This document shows positions 1-8,934 of a DNA stretch of 64,000 nucleotides, piece by piece. Location of the stretch: assembly GCF_013373065.1 (NCBI RefSeq), contig NZ_JABXIN010000020.1, positions 1-64,000 on the forward strand, given 5' to 3'. Origin of the DNA: Algoriphagus sp. (GTDB lineage: Bacteria > Bacteroidota > Bacteroidia > Cytophagales > Cyclobacteriaceae). Position 1 is the stretch's first letter. Every line of letters begins with the position of its first letter. The notes beneath the pieces were generated by a model, which had not been told where the DNA came from, ran no database searches, and saw only the letters and a program-made list of their open reading frames with translations. Position numbers and translations under genes: made by a program.

Positions 1-137
1 ATTAGTCAGTTAAACAATTCATCAGTTCGTCAATTCACCAAAACTCCGAACATCGAACTTCGAACTTCCCACAATTAACGATTAACGTTTAACGATTAAC
101 ATTAAACCCTGAACTCCGAACCCCGAACATTCAACAC
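1..137. repeat. Degenerate simple repeats (intergenic)
   Basis: The stretch is built of short, imperfect direct repeats: variants of CGAACTTCGAA and CTCCGAAC, and units of ATTAACG that also form inverted pairs (TTAACG / CGTTAA). No open reading frame or RNA gene is visible. It lies downstream of the minus-strand CHY zinc-finger gene. It looks like slipped or expanded intergenic sequence of unknown function. Confidence 0.5.
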
Positions 138-140
138 CAA

Positions 141-569
141 CTACTTCTCGTCTGTCTCGAAATATAAGTGGTAATGCTTGCTGCAACCTGGATTAAAGCT
201 TGATTGGCAATGGGGGCAGGTATTATTGGAAGCCATATAATCCTCGATGCTTAGCTCATTCCCGCAAACACCACAGAGAATAGCCTTTTGATCAAATTCT
301 GTTTTGGGCCAAACTTGATGGGGATGATCTGCCTCTTCTTCATGGCAGGAAAAGCATGGATAGTACTTTTTACAGCACTTGAACTTTATCGCAATAATAT
401 CCAAATCCGAGTGCCAATGGACGCAACGGGTTTGATTGTCGACCGGCTTTCCAAACACATTGATTCCTCGGATTTGGGAGACTTTCAAAGGCTCTAAAAC
501 TCGTTCCTGAGCCCAAGAAAAAGAGTGGATGAAAATTGAGAATAGGAGGAAGAGGGTTATTTTTTTCAT
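141..569 (-). CDS. Exported CHY-type zinc finger protein
   Basis: A 142-residue protein with a complete CHY zinc-finger domain from about residue 40 to 136. The ligand pattern is visible: C49-x-H51-x-H53, C65/C66, C72-x2-C75-H76, H82-x-H84, C99-x2-C102, C118-x2-C121, C129 and H132-x-H134. Bacterial CHY proteins are usually about 100-residue cytosolic proteins starting just before this domain. Here the domain follows a convincing Sec signal peptide (lysines, hydrophobic core, ending SFSWA-Q near residue 21), so export to the periplasm is inferred. It is the last gene of the minus-strand copper efflux cluster, separated from the DUF3347 gene by about 150 bp containing a hairpin repeat. A role in binding zinc or copper is plausible but not shown. 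Confidence 0.85.
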   Translation of the reverse strand: MKKITLFLLFSIFIHSFSWAQERVLEPLKVSQIRGINVFGKPVDNQTRCVHWHSDLDIIAIKFKCCKKYYPCFSCHEEEADHPHQVWPKTEFDQKAILCGVCGNELSIEDYMASNNTCPHCQSSFNPGCSKHYHLYFETDEK

Positions 570-593
570 TTGGATAGTGTGAAATTTTTTTTC

Positions 594-642
594 TGTCAGT
601 TCGAGCGGATATGAAGAGTCCTCGACTCCACTCGGACTGACA
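594..642. repeat. Solo REP-like inverted repeat pair
   Basis: Two inverted arms begin and end with TGTCAG / CTGACA and lie only a few bases apart. The right arm (617-642, read on the minus strand) has the same design as the cassette hairpins at 8.9-9.9 kb: TGTCA, then AGTCC, a GAGTGGAGTCGA loop, and GGACT. AGTCC and GGACT are perfect complements. The left arm is degenerate. No gene lies between the arms, so it looks like a relic or a minimal copy of the family. Confidence 0.7.
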
Positions 643-660
643 AAAGCTTTTAAGTCTCGT

Positions 661-719
661 ATGCCATTAACTATCGTCTATGGACTATTGACTATGGACC
701 ATCGACTGTTGACTAAATA
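661..719. repeat. Degenerate simple repeats
   Basis: Imperfect repeats of a unit close to CTATGGACTATTGA fill the space just downstream of the DUF3347 lipoprotein stop codon. There is no coding potential. It is similar in style to the repeats at 1-137. Confidence 0.4.
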
Positions 720-721
720 GG

Positions 722-1285
722 TTAGTCCACCGCAATTGTATCCTTTACGGATCCACAAGTCAACATAGCGCTACCGAACAGGGGATTTTTGATGTCTGTA
801 GATGCGCTGAGCCAAACACCTCCGGTATTGTTTTTATACATAGGGCAATACTGCTCGTAAAGGGTACGATCGGTACCGGCAATTTGGATGAAATCCTTCA
901 TCAACACACTCAAGGTTTGAAAACTCTCCCGCTGTGCTGCGATATCCTCTGAATTAAGGTTTTCAGCCACCAAGGTTGCTTCTACCTGCAATCTTTCAAC
1001 CTCTTCGATATCTTCACCTTCAGAGGAAGACACATCAAATGATTTTAAAGCAGCTACCAAGGCAGCACTTTTTGATGCAGCTTCGGAAGAATTGTCATTT
1101 ACCAAAGCATCCTTTACTTCAAGGTAAGCATCGATGATGGAAGAAATACCATTAGCTTCTGAAACTGTAGGACTCTCGATAGAAATTTCTTGAGTTTCAG
1201 TTTGCGATTCTTGTTCGGTTTTAGGCTCAGAACAAGAAAAAAGGATCATTCCTAAAGCAATTGCGAATAATGATTTTTTGATCAT
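722..1285 (-). CDS. DUF3347 domain lipoprotein of the copper operon
   Basis: A 187-residue lipoprotein: the signal peptide ends in a lipobox (L-F-S-C18), so it should be lipid-anchored. The rest is one DUF3347 domain, a helical region starting IIDAYLEVKDAL and a C-terminal part with the conserved YCPM motif and a SAMLTCG motif near the end. The same domain forms the C-terminus of the CusB gene immediately upstream (11-bp gap), where the matching motifs are YCPM and ASMLTCG. DUF3347 is repeatedly linked to Cus-type systems in Bacteroidota. The conserved Cys and Met residues suggest Cu(I) or Ag(I) binding in the periplasm. The exact role (chaperone or buffer for the pump) is inference. Confidence 0.85.
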   Translation of the reverse strand: MIKKSLFAIALGMILFSCSEPKTEQESQTETQEISIESPTVSEANGISSIIDAYLEVKDALVNDNSSEAASKSAALVAALKSFDVSSSEGEDIEEVERLQVEATLVAENLNSEDIAAQRESFQTLSVLMKDFIQIAGTDRTLYEQYCPMYKNNTGGVWLSASTDIKNPLFGSAMLTCGSVKDTIAVD

Positions 1286-1296
1286 GGTTTTTTGAA

Positions 1297-3072
1297 TTAA
1301 TGATTATGTGTTGTAGAAATTTGAGTTGTTACTTTTTGAATAGCCAAAACAGGTTGGCCTTTGAGGTAGGTTTGCTTTACTTCCCCACAAGTTAGCATTG
1401 AAGCCCCAAAATAAGGGTTAGTGATATCCTTTCGCTCGGATAGCCAATAGGCTCCCTGATCCCCAAAAGCCATGGGGCAATAATCTTTGTAAACGACCTC
1501 TTTGTCCAATCCAAAGCGCTCGGTCATCTCCAAAATTCCCTCAGATAATCCGGCAAAAGCTAACCTGGCTTTTTCCAGGTCTTCGGCTGTTTGAAGTCGC
1601 TGAATTGCATTTTTCATCTGGGCTTGAACTTTCATCCATTCATTATGAGCAGATTTGCTTAAGAGATTCATATCTATCTGATCTAAAATGGATTGAATAG
1701 ATTTTGTTTTTGTAATACTTTCATCAAAATCATCTGCAACCAGTGCATTTTTCAGCTCAAAATAGGCATCTGCAAGACGGGTGATTTGTGTTCGGAATTC
1801 CGGAGAAACATCCAGCGTTTTGGTTTCTGGTCTGTTCATCATGCTAAATTGACCTGCAAGTTGAGCGGCAGCATCAATTGCAAATACTCCATTGGTTACA
1901 ATCTCCTCACCAACTTGAATTCCCGATTCTATTTGGTAGGAATCACCCACTTTTGACCCTAGGGTGATTTCCCGCATTTCAAAGGCAGGAACTTCTGAAT
2001 TCGGAACCTTTACATAGACTACCGATCTTCTTCCGGACCAAAGGATTGCAGTTCTTGGAATGGAAATTTCCTGGGATCCGTTCGATTCTTTCGATTTCAA
2101 TTGGGCGGTAACAAACATCTCGGGTTTCAACTTTTCCTGCCTATTGGAAACCTCGGCTCTTACAGATGCTGCCCGAGTGGAGGGATTAATCAATGGGTCG
2201 ATATAGGAAACTTTCGCATTAAATGTTTCTCCCGGTAATCCTGCCACTGTAAATGAAACTTCATTTCCAAGACTTAAAAAAGGAAGATCAGACTCATATG
2301 CATCCAAAAGTACCCAAAGCTTCGAAAGGTCTACAATGTTGAATAGCACAGAACCAGTGGATACATAATCGCCTACAGTAACTTTTCGATCGACAACTAC
2401 ACCGCTATGCTCTGCAAGGATGTCGATTTGATCACGAACCTCTCCAGTAGCTTCGATTTGAGAGATTTGAGACTCACTTAATTTCCATAATCTGAGTTTT
2501 TCACTTGCCGCTTTGTAGAGTTCAGGAAATCGATCTTTGGATTTGGCCGCTTCAATTAATTCCTGCTGTGCGGTTAGTAATTCTGGGGAGTAAATGCTCG
2601 CTAATTTTTGACCTGCACGGACTTTTTCACCTGTAAAGGTGACGTATAGTTTTTCGATTCTACCTGGGAATTTGGCAGTAATAGCTGCATTTTCCCTCTC
2701 ATCAGCCTGAATTTTTCCTGTAAGGGTCAATTCTCCTTTTACTGCATTTCCACTAACAATGGTAGTACTGATATTTGCCAAGGCAGCTGCTTGCTGACTC
2801 ATTTCAAAAACCAAGGGATTCTGGTTTTGAGTACGTGAGAAAGTCGAAAGGGGGATTAAATCCATCCCGCAAATTGGACAATCTCCAGGCTCATTAAGCT
2901 TGATTTGCGGATGCATGGAGCAGGTCCATAGTTGATTGGGTAATTCTTCGGAGTGATCATGATCAGCATTCTGAACAGATTCCTTGCCGGGTTTAGTTAG
3001 CCAGCCGATTGCTATTCCCAGCACTAAAATGCCGGCAATTTTTATCCATTTATTTGAAAGTAGCTTTTTCAT
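1297..3072 (-). CDS. cusB: CusB-like RND efflux periplasmic adaptor with DUF3347 tail
   Basis: A 591-residue membrane fusion protein. Order: an N-terminal membrane anchor (about 10-27); a His/Asp patch (DHDHSEE); a heavy-metal-binding domain with C51-S-M53-H54 and C67-P-I-C70-G-M72; a lipoyl/barrel-sandwich and alpha-hairpin region; a beta-barrel; and a C-terminal DUF3347 domain (about 430-570) with YCPM and ASMLTCG motifs. It links the inner-membrane pump CusA to the TolC-type channel and probably presents Cu(I)/Ag(I) to CusA. It ends in a His-rich tail (THNH). The gene is 6 bp from cusC and is clearly in the same operon. E. coli CusB is about 400 residues, so the extra length is the two added metal domains. 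Confidence 0.93.
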   Translation of the reverse strand: MKKLLSNKWIKIAGILVLGIAIGWLTKPGKESVQNADHDHSEELPNQLWTCSMHPQIKLNEPGDCPICGMDLIPLSTFSRTQNQNPLVFEMSQQAAALANISTTIVSGNAVKGELTLTGKIQADERENAAITAKFPGRIEKLYVTFTGEKVRAGQKLASIYSPELLTAQQELIEAAKSKDRFPELYKAASEKLRLWKLSESQISQIEATGEVRDQIDILAEHSGVVVDRKVTVGDYVSTGSVLFNIVDLSKLWVLLDAYESDLPFLSLGNEVSFTVAGLPGETFNAKVSYIDPLINPSTRAASVRAEVSNRQEKLKPEMFVTAQLKSKESNGSQEISIPRTAILWSGRRSVVYVKVPNSEVPAFEMREITLGSKVGDSYQIESGIQVGEEIVTNGVFAIDAAAQLAGQFSMMNRPETKTLDVSPEFRTQITRLADAYFELKNALVADDFDESITKTKSIQSILDQIDMNLLSKSAHNEWMKVQAQMKNAIQRLQTAEDLEKARLAFAGLSEGILEMTERFGLDKEVVYKDYCPMAFGDQGAYWLSERKDITNPYFGASMLTCGEVKQTYLKGQPVLAIQKVTTQISTTHNH

Positions 3073-3078
3073 AGCTGT

Positions 3079-4389
3079 TTAGTTTAAAGGGGAAATTTCA
3101 CTGGATACCAGGGACTCCAACTTGGCCAAACTTTGGTGCTGTAAGACGATGGCTTTAATTTCTTTCAACTGGAAATCCAGTAACTGTTGTTGAACTGCCA
3201 ACACATCTTCAAGGCCATTTCCATTGGCAGTAAATGAAGTAGTGACCAATTTCAAGGTTTGCTCAGCGATTTCTTTTTGCTCTTGATAGAGTTGGATTTT
3301 TCGACTGGCATTTTCCAAATCCCGAATCGCATTTGCCCATTCCATCGCAAGTAGGTTCTCCTCTTTTTCCTTGCGCAAAAGGGTGGCCTCGCGGAGTAAT
3401 TCGGTTTCCTTGATCTTTGAATTGGTCTTTTTTCGGTAGATAGGCAAGGAAATACTTACCATTGGCATCACCATATCCATGCCACCCATCATCATATTTC
3501 CTTCTGGTCTTGGTTGGAAAGGCATGTAATCAATGCCGGCGCCTAGCATAGGTCTACCTTCCAGTCTTGCTATTCGTTCTTCCTGTTCCAAAGCAGCATA
3601 TTCTGCATCAAATTTTGCCAGTTTGGGATTGCTTACCTGAATGCTGTCCAATAGCGCCATTTTATCAGCAAGTAATTTTCCAGGCTCCAAGGTGTCTACA
3701 CTTGAAATCTCTGAATTTATATCCCGGTTTAGCAATTGATTGAATTTGATCTGAAGGGGAATCAATTGATCTTCCAGTGTTAAAATGGAATTATTCAATT
3801 CCAAATATTGCATTCGAATCCGAAGGACATCACTCATCTGTGTGCCTGAACTCGACATGTTCGAAGAAGTATTGGGCATAGACATATCAGAAGAGCTTTG
3901 ACTGGTCGAACTGCTGTATTTCACCAAAGCTAATCGCTCGTATTCTTTTAGATATTCTAAGTTTTCCCGATTGATTTCGATTTCTTTTTGGATACGATAC
4001 AATTCGAACCAAGTGGATTTCACTTCGTAGAAGAGTTGGTTTTTTGCATCCAAAAACATCTGATAGCGAGCCTCTGCCTGAAGGTTTGCAGCTTCTTTTC
4101 GGGAATCTAAAGTGCCGAACCAAGGGAACATCTGCATTAAGCGAATATCTGCCACTTGATTCCCCATAAATCGCTCCATAGGAGAGAAGAATATTCCGGC
4201 ATTCAATTCAGGATCAGGCAGTGTTCCTACTTGAGGAGCTTTTTCTAAAGCAGCCAAGTATTCCTGGTAATATGCCTTCAACTCCGGGTTGTTTTCCCCT
4301 GCCATCACCAAATAATCATCCAAGGTTTGGGCTTGGGTAAAAGACCCTGAAATGGTAAATAGGATAAAGAATAGGATTTGCTTTCTCAT
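3079..4389 (-). CDS. cusC: TolC-family outer membrane channel (CusC-like)
   Basis: A 436-residue TolC/OEP family protein with a Sec signal peptide ending at about residue 21 (FTQAQ). Two long helical repeat halves fit the tunnel-forming channel of a tripartite pump. Two Met-rich insertions stand out: a Ser/Met stretch at about 158-186 (motifs DMSMP, SNMSS) and a cluster at about 292-312 (NMMMGGMDM). They could bind Cu(I)/Ag(I), which is inference. It lies 3 bp after cusA and 6 bp before cusB in the same operon, so partner assignment is secure. Confidence 0.92.
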   Translation of the reverse strand: MRKQILFFILFTISGSFTQAQTLDDYLVMAGENNPELKAYYQEYLAALEKAPQVGTLPDPELNAGIFFSPMERFMGNQVADIRLMQMFPWFGTLDSRKEAANLQAEARYQMFLDAKNQLFYEVKSTWFELYRIQKEIEINRENLEYLKEYERLALVKYSSSTSQSSSDMSMPNTSSNMSSSGTQMSDVLRIRMQYLELNNSILTLEDQLIPLQIKFNQLLNRDINSEISSVDTLEPGKLLADKMALLDSIQVSNPKLAKFDAEYAALEQEERIARLEGRPMLGAGIDYMPFQPRPEGNMMMGGMDMVMPMVSISLPIYRKKTNSKIKETELLREATLLRKEKEENLLAMEWANAIRDLENASRKIQLYQEQKEIAEQTLKLVTTSFTANGNGLEDVLAVQQQLLDFQLKEIKAIVLQHQSLAKLESLVSSEISPLN

Positions 4390-4392
4390 GGC

Positions 4393-7300
4393 CTATTGAT
4401 TTTGATCTGCTTGAAATGCAGATGGGTTAGTGGATAATTTTCTTTCAGCCCACCAGCAATAGAGGGTAGGAACAAGAAACACAGTTGTTAATTCCAGGAC
4501 CATTCCGCCCAGTGCTGGAATAGCCATTGGAATCATGATATCCGATCCTCGGCCTGTGGAGGTTAAAATTGGGATAAGCGCTAAAAGGGTAGTGGCTGTA
4601 GTCATTAGACAAGGTAATACGCGGCGCTTTCCAGCTTCCAAAACAGCTTCACGAATCTCCTGAATGGTTCTGGGTTGGTTGGATTTGAAGCTTTGATCCA
4701 AATAAGATGCGACGACAACTCCATCATCGGTAGCAATTCCGAACAGGGCGATAAATCCTACCCAAACAGCAACGGAAAGGTTGTAGACTTTCATCTGGAA
4801 TAAATCCCGCATGGAAATATCAAATAGCGAGAAATTCATAAACCAATCCTGTCCGTAAAGCCACAGCATGAGGAAACCTCCTGCAAAGGCCATGGCAATT
4901 CCTGAGAATACAAATAGGCTGGTGGATACGGCCCTGAATTGGAAATAAAGGATCAGGAAAATGATGATTAGACATAAAGGAACTACGATAGAAAGTCGCT
5001 TTTCAGCTCGAACCTGATTTTCATAAGTTCCCGAGAAAACATATCGGACTCCTTGCGGAACCACCAATTCCCCGGCAGCTATTTTTTCTTTTAAATAATT
5101 CTGAGCCTCTTCCACCACGCTCACTTCGGCAAAGCCCGGTTTTTTATCTAAGAGAACATAGCCAACCAAAAAGCTATTTTCACCCCGAATCATATCCGGT
5201 CCTTTTCGATAGCTGATTTCCGCCAATTGACCCAATGGAATGTAATTACCTTGAGGAGTGGGTACTTGCAAATTTTCAATGGCGGCAGGATCATCTCTGT
5301 ACTCTCTCGCATAGCGAACCCGAATCGGATAGCGCTCTCTACCTTCCACTGTGGTACTCAATTGCATTCCTCCAATGGCTGTCTCAATAAAATTCTGCAC
5401 ATCCACGACATTCATCCCATATCGAGAAATCGCCTCACGATTGATATCAAGTTCCAAATAAGGTTTGCCAACAATGCGATCTGCGAAAACAGCTTCACTC
5501 TTTACGGAGGGTACTTCCTTTAGGAATTTTTCAAGTTGGAGCCCGAAATTTTCAATGGTCTGTAAATCCGGACCATAAACTTTGATCCCCATCGGAGCTC
5601 GCATGCCAGTCTGCAGCATGACTAAGCGCGTTTCGATTGGCTGAAGTTTCGGTGCAGAAGTGACTCCCGGAATTTGAATGACGGATACAATCTCATTCCA
5701 AATATCATCCGGGCTTTGAATATGGGATCGCCATTGTCGGAAATATTCTCCATCCGAATCAGGGATCAATTGTGAAGCATTGATCAAATGAGGTTCCATG
5801 ATTTCAGGGTCGAACAACGTCCCATTTTTCAATTCATATTGACCCTCTGAATTGACTTTGAATCGAATTCGGTTTCCGTTTTCATCCCTGGCAAATTCAC
5901 TCTTGTAGTTGATCGTATTTTCAAACATGGTGAGTGGTGCCGGATCGATGGCAGTTTCAGCTCTTCCTGCTTTCCCTACCACCAATTCAACCTCCGGAAT
6001 GGCGGTTACCAGCATATCCAATTTTTGGAGAACTTCCTTATTCTCCTGTACCCCGGCATGCGGCATGGTAGTCGGCATGAGAAGAAAAGATCCTTCATCC
6101 AAGGATGGCATAAATTCTTCCCCTAATCCAGGGAAACTATGCGTCAAACTGGACCATAGTGAATTCGTTCGGATATTCCAGCCAATCTGATCAAAAGTCT
6201 TTGGAAGGAAACCGAATACATTTTCAAAACCTAACCAAACATTGGCACCAAATAGAATCACCAAGGCAGGAAAGACCAAAAAGCTCTTTTTATGATCTAG
6301 ACACCAGCTTAGGATTTTGGGGTAGGCTTTAATGAAGAGTGAAAAGCCTCCTAAAACCATTGTCAGCAAAAAGGCAATGAAAAGGAAATTGACCCAATTG
6401 CTATTGGATACTCCTAGAGGCATCCATTCCAAGGTTAGGAGAGAAGCTACTGCTACCAGTGTGACACTGATAATGAGGAAGTTTTTCTTGGATTCAATCT
6501 GTTCCGGAAAATGAAAGGCCAGCGTATGTATCAACCCATAAGCAGCTAAAACCCATCCAGCCCATGACCAAACAGTAAAAGCAATGACGAGTCCTCCTAG
6601 TACCAAGGCATAATTCCAATATCTTGAAAACTTTCCTTTTTGGCTTTTCCAGGAAAATAGCCAATGCGAAAAGCCAGGCATGATCAACAGGGTAAATATT
6701 ACCGCTGAAATCAAGGCAAAGGTTTTAGTGTAGGCAAGGGGGCCAAACAGTTTTCCTTCAGCAGCTTGTAATGTGAAGACAGGAAGAAAACTGACAATGG
6801 TAGTGCTGACTGCAGTAAGGATTGCCCCCGCTACTTCTGAAGTAGCTTCATAAACAACTGTCAGTTTATTTTTTCCTGAGGGGGCTAATTCCAGATGGCG
6901 AAGGATGTTTTCATTCAAAATAATCCCCAAGTCAACCATGGTTCCGATGGCAATGGCGATTCCGGAGAGCGCAACGATATTGGCATCTACGCCGAAGTAC
7001 TTCATAAAAACAAAGCAAAGAAGTACAGCAAGTGGGAGTAATGCTGAAATCAATAAAGAAGCCCGTAGATTATAAACCATCACGATTATAACGACGATGG
7101 TAATTAGAATTTGAAGGGAAATGGCCTCGTAGAGTGTTCCTAATGTCTCATAAATCAGGTTGGTTCGGTCATAGAAAGGAACGATGGTAACCTTAGAAAT
7201 TTGTCCATTACTCAAGGTTTTACTTGGAAGACCTTCGGAGATTTTTTCGATTTCTTCTTTAACTCCTTCGATCACTTTCAAAGGATTATCTCCATACCGG

Positions 7301-8226
7301 GCGATCACAACTCCTCCAACTGCTTCAGCACCTGATTTGTCCAGGATTCCACCCATGTTTCGTGGTTGTGGACCGATGTTTAGCCGAGCAACATCCTGAA
7401 TTCGTATAGGGACATTATTGGTTACTTTGACTACGGCTTTATCCAAGTCCGACAGTTCCTCTACATATCCTAATCCACGAATGAAATAATCTACTCGATT
7501 GACCTCAATGGTATTTGCAGAAACATCCAAGTTGGATTTTCTGACAGCCTCCATGACATCCATCAAACTGACACCATTTGCTTTGAGGGCAGCTGGATCG
7601 ATATCAACTTGATATTCTTTGATATACCCTCCAACTGAGGCGACTTCCGATACTCCTTCTACTGCAGTCAAAGCATACCGAATGTAGTAATCCTGAATAG
7701 AGCGGAGTTCGTGCAAGTCCCATCCGCCCACTGGGTTTCCGTTTTCATCGCGTCCTTCCAGCGTGTACCAAAAAACCTGTCCTAAAGCGGTTGCATCCGG
7801 ACCTAATTTGGGTTGTACGCCTTCAGGGAGAAGTCCAGCAGGAAGAGAATTGAGTTTTTCTAATACCCGGGAACGGCTCCAATAAAATTCGATGTCCTCT
7901 TCGAAAATGATATAAATACTGGAAAAGCCAAAGGCAGAACTGCTTCGGACACTTTTGACTCCCGGCAAGCCTAGTAGGGAAGTAGTTAATGGGTAGGTGA
8001 TTTGATCTTCTACATCTTGAGGAGATCGCCCCATCCATTCCGTAAAAACGATTTGTTGATTTTCTCCTATGTCTGGGATAGCATCTACAGGGACTGGATC
8101 GCGAGGAATAATTCCTGTTTCCCAGTTGAAGGGGGCTGTCGAAATTCCCCATCCCACAATGAGAAGTAGGAGTAATACAGTAACGAGTTTATTCTCGAGG
8201 AAATACTTGATAATTGAATTCAGCAT
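4393..8226 (-). CDS. cusA: CusA/CzcA family heavy-metal RND efflux pump
   Basis: A 1277-residue inner-membrane proton-driven RND transporter of the heavy-metal (HME) class. The proton-relay segment AIAIGTMVDLG, with its conserved Asp, is in the TM4 region. The porter domain segment GEEFMPSLDEG starts near residue 700, and the C-terminal half has the second set of transmembrane helices. E. coli CusA is about 1047 residues. The extra length lies mainly between roughly 520 and 700, which holds several additional hydrophobic segments where the family normally has one short helix. It heads a tight cusA-cusC-cusB group. Cu(I)/Ag(I) specificity is inferred from the neighbouring DUF3347, HMBD and HYC_CC_PP proteins; a Co/Zn/Cd pump is the alternative. 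Confidence 0.95.
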   Translation of the reverse strand: MLNSIIKYFLENKLVTVLLLLLIVGWGISTAPFNWETGIIPRDPVPVDAIPDIGENQQIVFTEWMGRSPQDVEDQITYPLTTSLLGLPGVKSVRSSSAFGFSSIYIIFEEDIEFYWSRSRVLEKLNSLPAGLLPEGVQPKLGPDATALGQVFWYTLEGRDENGNPVGGWDLHELRSIQDYYIRYALTAVEGVSEVASVGGYIKEYQVDIDPAALKANGVSLMDVMEAVRKSNLDVSANTIEVNRVDYFIRGLGYVEELSDLDKAVVKVTNNVPIRIQDVARLNIGPQPRNMGGILDKSGAEAVGGVVIARYGDNPLKVIEGVKEEIEKISEGLPSKTLSNGQISKVTIVPFYDRTNLIYETLGTLYEAISLQILITIVVIIVMVYNLRASLLISALLPLAVLLCFVFMKYFGVDANIVALSGIAIAIGTMVDLGIILNENILRHLELAPSGKNKLTVVYEATSEVAGAILTAVSTTIVSFLPVFTLQAAEGKLFGPLAYTKTFALISAVIFTLLIMPGFSHWLFSWKSQKGKFSRYWNYALVLGGLVIAFTVWSWAGWVLAAYGLIHTLAFHFPEQIESKKNFLIISVTLVAVASLLTLEWMPLGVSNSNWVNFLFIAFLLTMVLGGFSLFIKAYPKILSWCLDHKKSFLVFPALVILFGANVWLGFENVFGFLPKTFDQIGWNIRTNSLWSSLTHSFPGLGEEFMPSLDEGSFLLMPTTMPHAGVQENKEVLQKLDMLVTAIPEVELVVGKAGRAETAIDPAPLTMFENTINYKSEFARDENGNRIRFKVNSEGQYELKNGTLFDPEIMEPHLINASQLIPDSDGEYFRQWRSHIQSPDDIWNEIVSVIQIPGVTSAPKLQPIETRLVMLQTGMRAPMGIKVYGPDLQTIENFGLQLEKFLKEVPSVKSEAVFADRIVGKPYLELDINREAISRYGMNVVDVQNFIETAIGGMQLSTTVEGRERYPIRVRYAREYRDDPAAIENLQVPTPQGNYIPLGQLAEISYRKGPDMIRGENSFLVGYVLLDKKPGFAEVSVVEEAQNYLKEKIAAGELVVPQGVRYVFSGTYENQVRAEKRLSIVVPLCLIIIFLILYFQFRAVSTSLFVFSGIAMAFAGGFLMLWLYGQDWFMNFSLFDISMRDLFQMKVYNLSVAVWVGFIALFGIATDDGVVVASYLDQSFKSNQPRTIQEIREAVLEAGKRRVLPCLMTTATTLLALIPILTSTGRGSDIMIPMAIPALGGMVLELTTVFLVPTLYCWWAERKLSTNPSAFQADQNQ

Positions 8227-8305
8227 AAATCAAAGGTTAAATGCAGAAATTGGCCAAGGAAATTGGCTTATAATCAGTGCATGCAGCCGAAGCTGCTCCT
8301 TTGAA

Positions 8306-8719
8306 TTATATTAGGAAACGTTGGTAAAGGATCTGAAAATCCTCTTCGAGAGGTGGAGTGAAATAAGGAGGAACCTGCGTCTTTTCAGATTGAATGGGAT
8401 CAATGCCAAAAACAAATACCTGAACCAAAGCCAAGGCAAAGGTTGGGGAGAACTGATGATCAACCTTTTTTAAGTGGAACTCATCATCTACCTGTAGTTG
8501 TGTAGTGATATTTTCACAGCAGGAGTTGGGATCCTGTTGATTGTCATCCTCGTTTTCTGAATGATCCATGGGCATCGTCATGCCACAGTCCAAGTGCTTT
8601 TCTCCAAATCCTATTTCAGATTCCATTTCATGTCCCATGCAAAAATGAGTAGTCTCCGCCACGCCGACCGAAGCAAAGAATACAAAAAGGGCCATCAATA
8701 TGGAAATCGTGGATTTCAT
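8306..8719 (-). CDS. HYC_CC_PP family exported copper-cluster protein
   Basis: A 137-residue exported protein. A Sec signal peptide ends near residue 22 (GVAE). The family signature is visible: an H-F-C motif (THFCMGH), a C-C pair (SCCEN) and a PP-containing tail (PPYFTPP). A central Met/His/Asp-rich segment (GMTMPMDHSE) looks metal-binding. The family is found in Bacteroidota next to copper efflux genes, as here, 79 bp upstream of cusA on the same strand. It is probably the first gene of the operon and a periplasmic copper sensor or chaperone, but no function is proven. A promoter with an operator-like palindrome sits directly upstream. Confidence 0.8.
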   Translation of the reverse strand: MKSTISILMALFVFFASVGVAETTHFCMGHEMESEIGFGEKHLDCGMTMPMDHSENEDDNQQDPNSCCENITTQLQVDDEFHLKKVDHQFSPTFALALVQVFVFGIDPIQSEKTQVPPYFTPPLEEDFQILYQRFLI

Positions 8720-8724
8720 AGTTT

Positions 8725-8757
8725 CAAAAATACGAAATTAATTTCGCTAAGTTCAAA
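8725..8757 (-). promoter_or_regulatory. Predicted promoter with palindromic operator for the copper operon
   Basis: Read on the minus strand, TTTG (8757-8754) is followed after 21 nt by TATTTTTG (8732-8725). This fits the Bacteroidota -33/-7 promoter (TTTG ... TAnnTTTG). The spacer contains the perfect 14-bp palindrome CGAAATTAATTTCG (8733-8746). The -7 box lies only 5 nt from the ATG at 8719, so the message would be almost leaderless, or the real start could be the Met at codon 9. A palindrome inside the spacer is the geometry used by MerR/CueR-type regulators; this comparison is inference. Confidence 0.4.
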
Positions 8758-8894
8758 AACTTAGTAATTGCATGGCTTTATTTATTGATAATCAGATAAT
8801 TAAGTTAATTGATTTATAATAAAAGCACCTTGTTTCAGTTTCAGATGGTTTTTTCAAGTAAAATCTGTAAAGATATTTTCAAGGGGTTGGAAAA

Positions 8895-8920
8895 TGTCAG
8901 ACCGAGCGGAGTCGAGGTCT
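8895..8920 (+). repeat. Hairpin repeat, left end of cassette 1
   Basis: Begins TGTCAGACC and ends GGTCT. The stem AGACC/GGTCT encloses the loop GAGCGGAGTCGA. It is identical to the left ends at 9207-9232 and 9767-9792. Confidence 0.8.
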
Positions 8921-8934
8921 TAATTTTATAAAAA

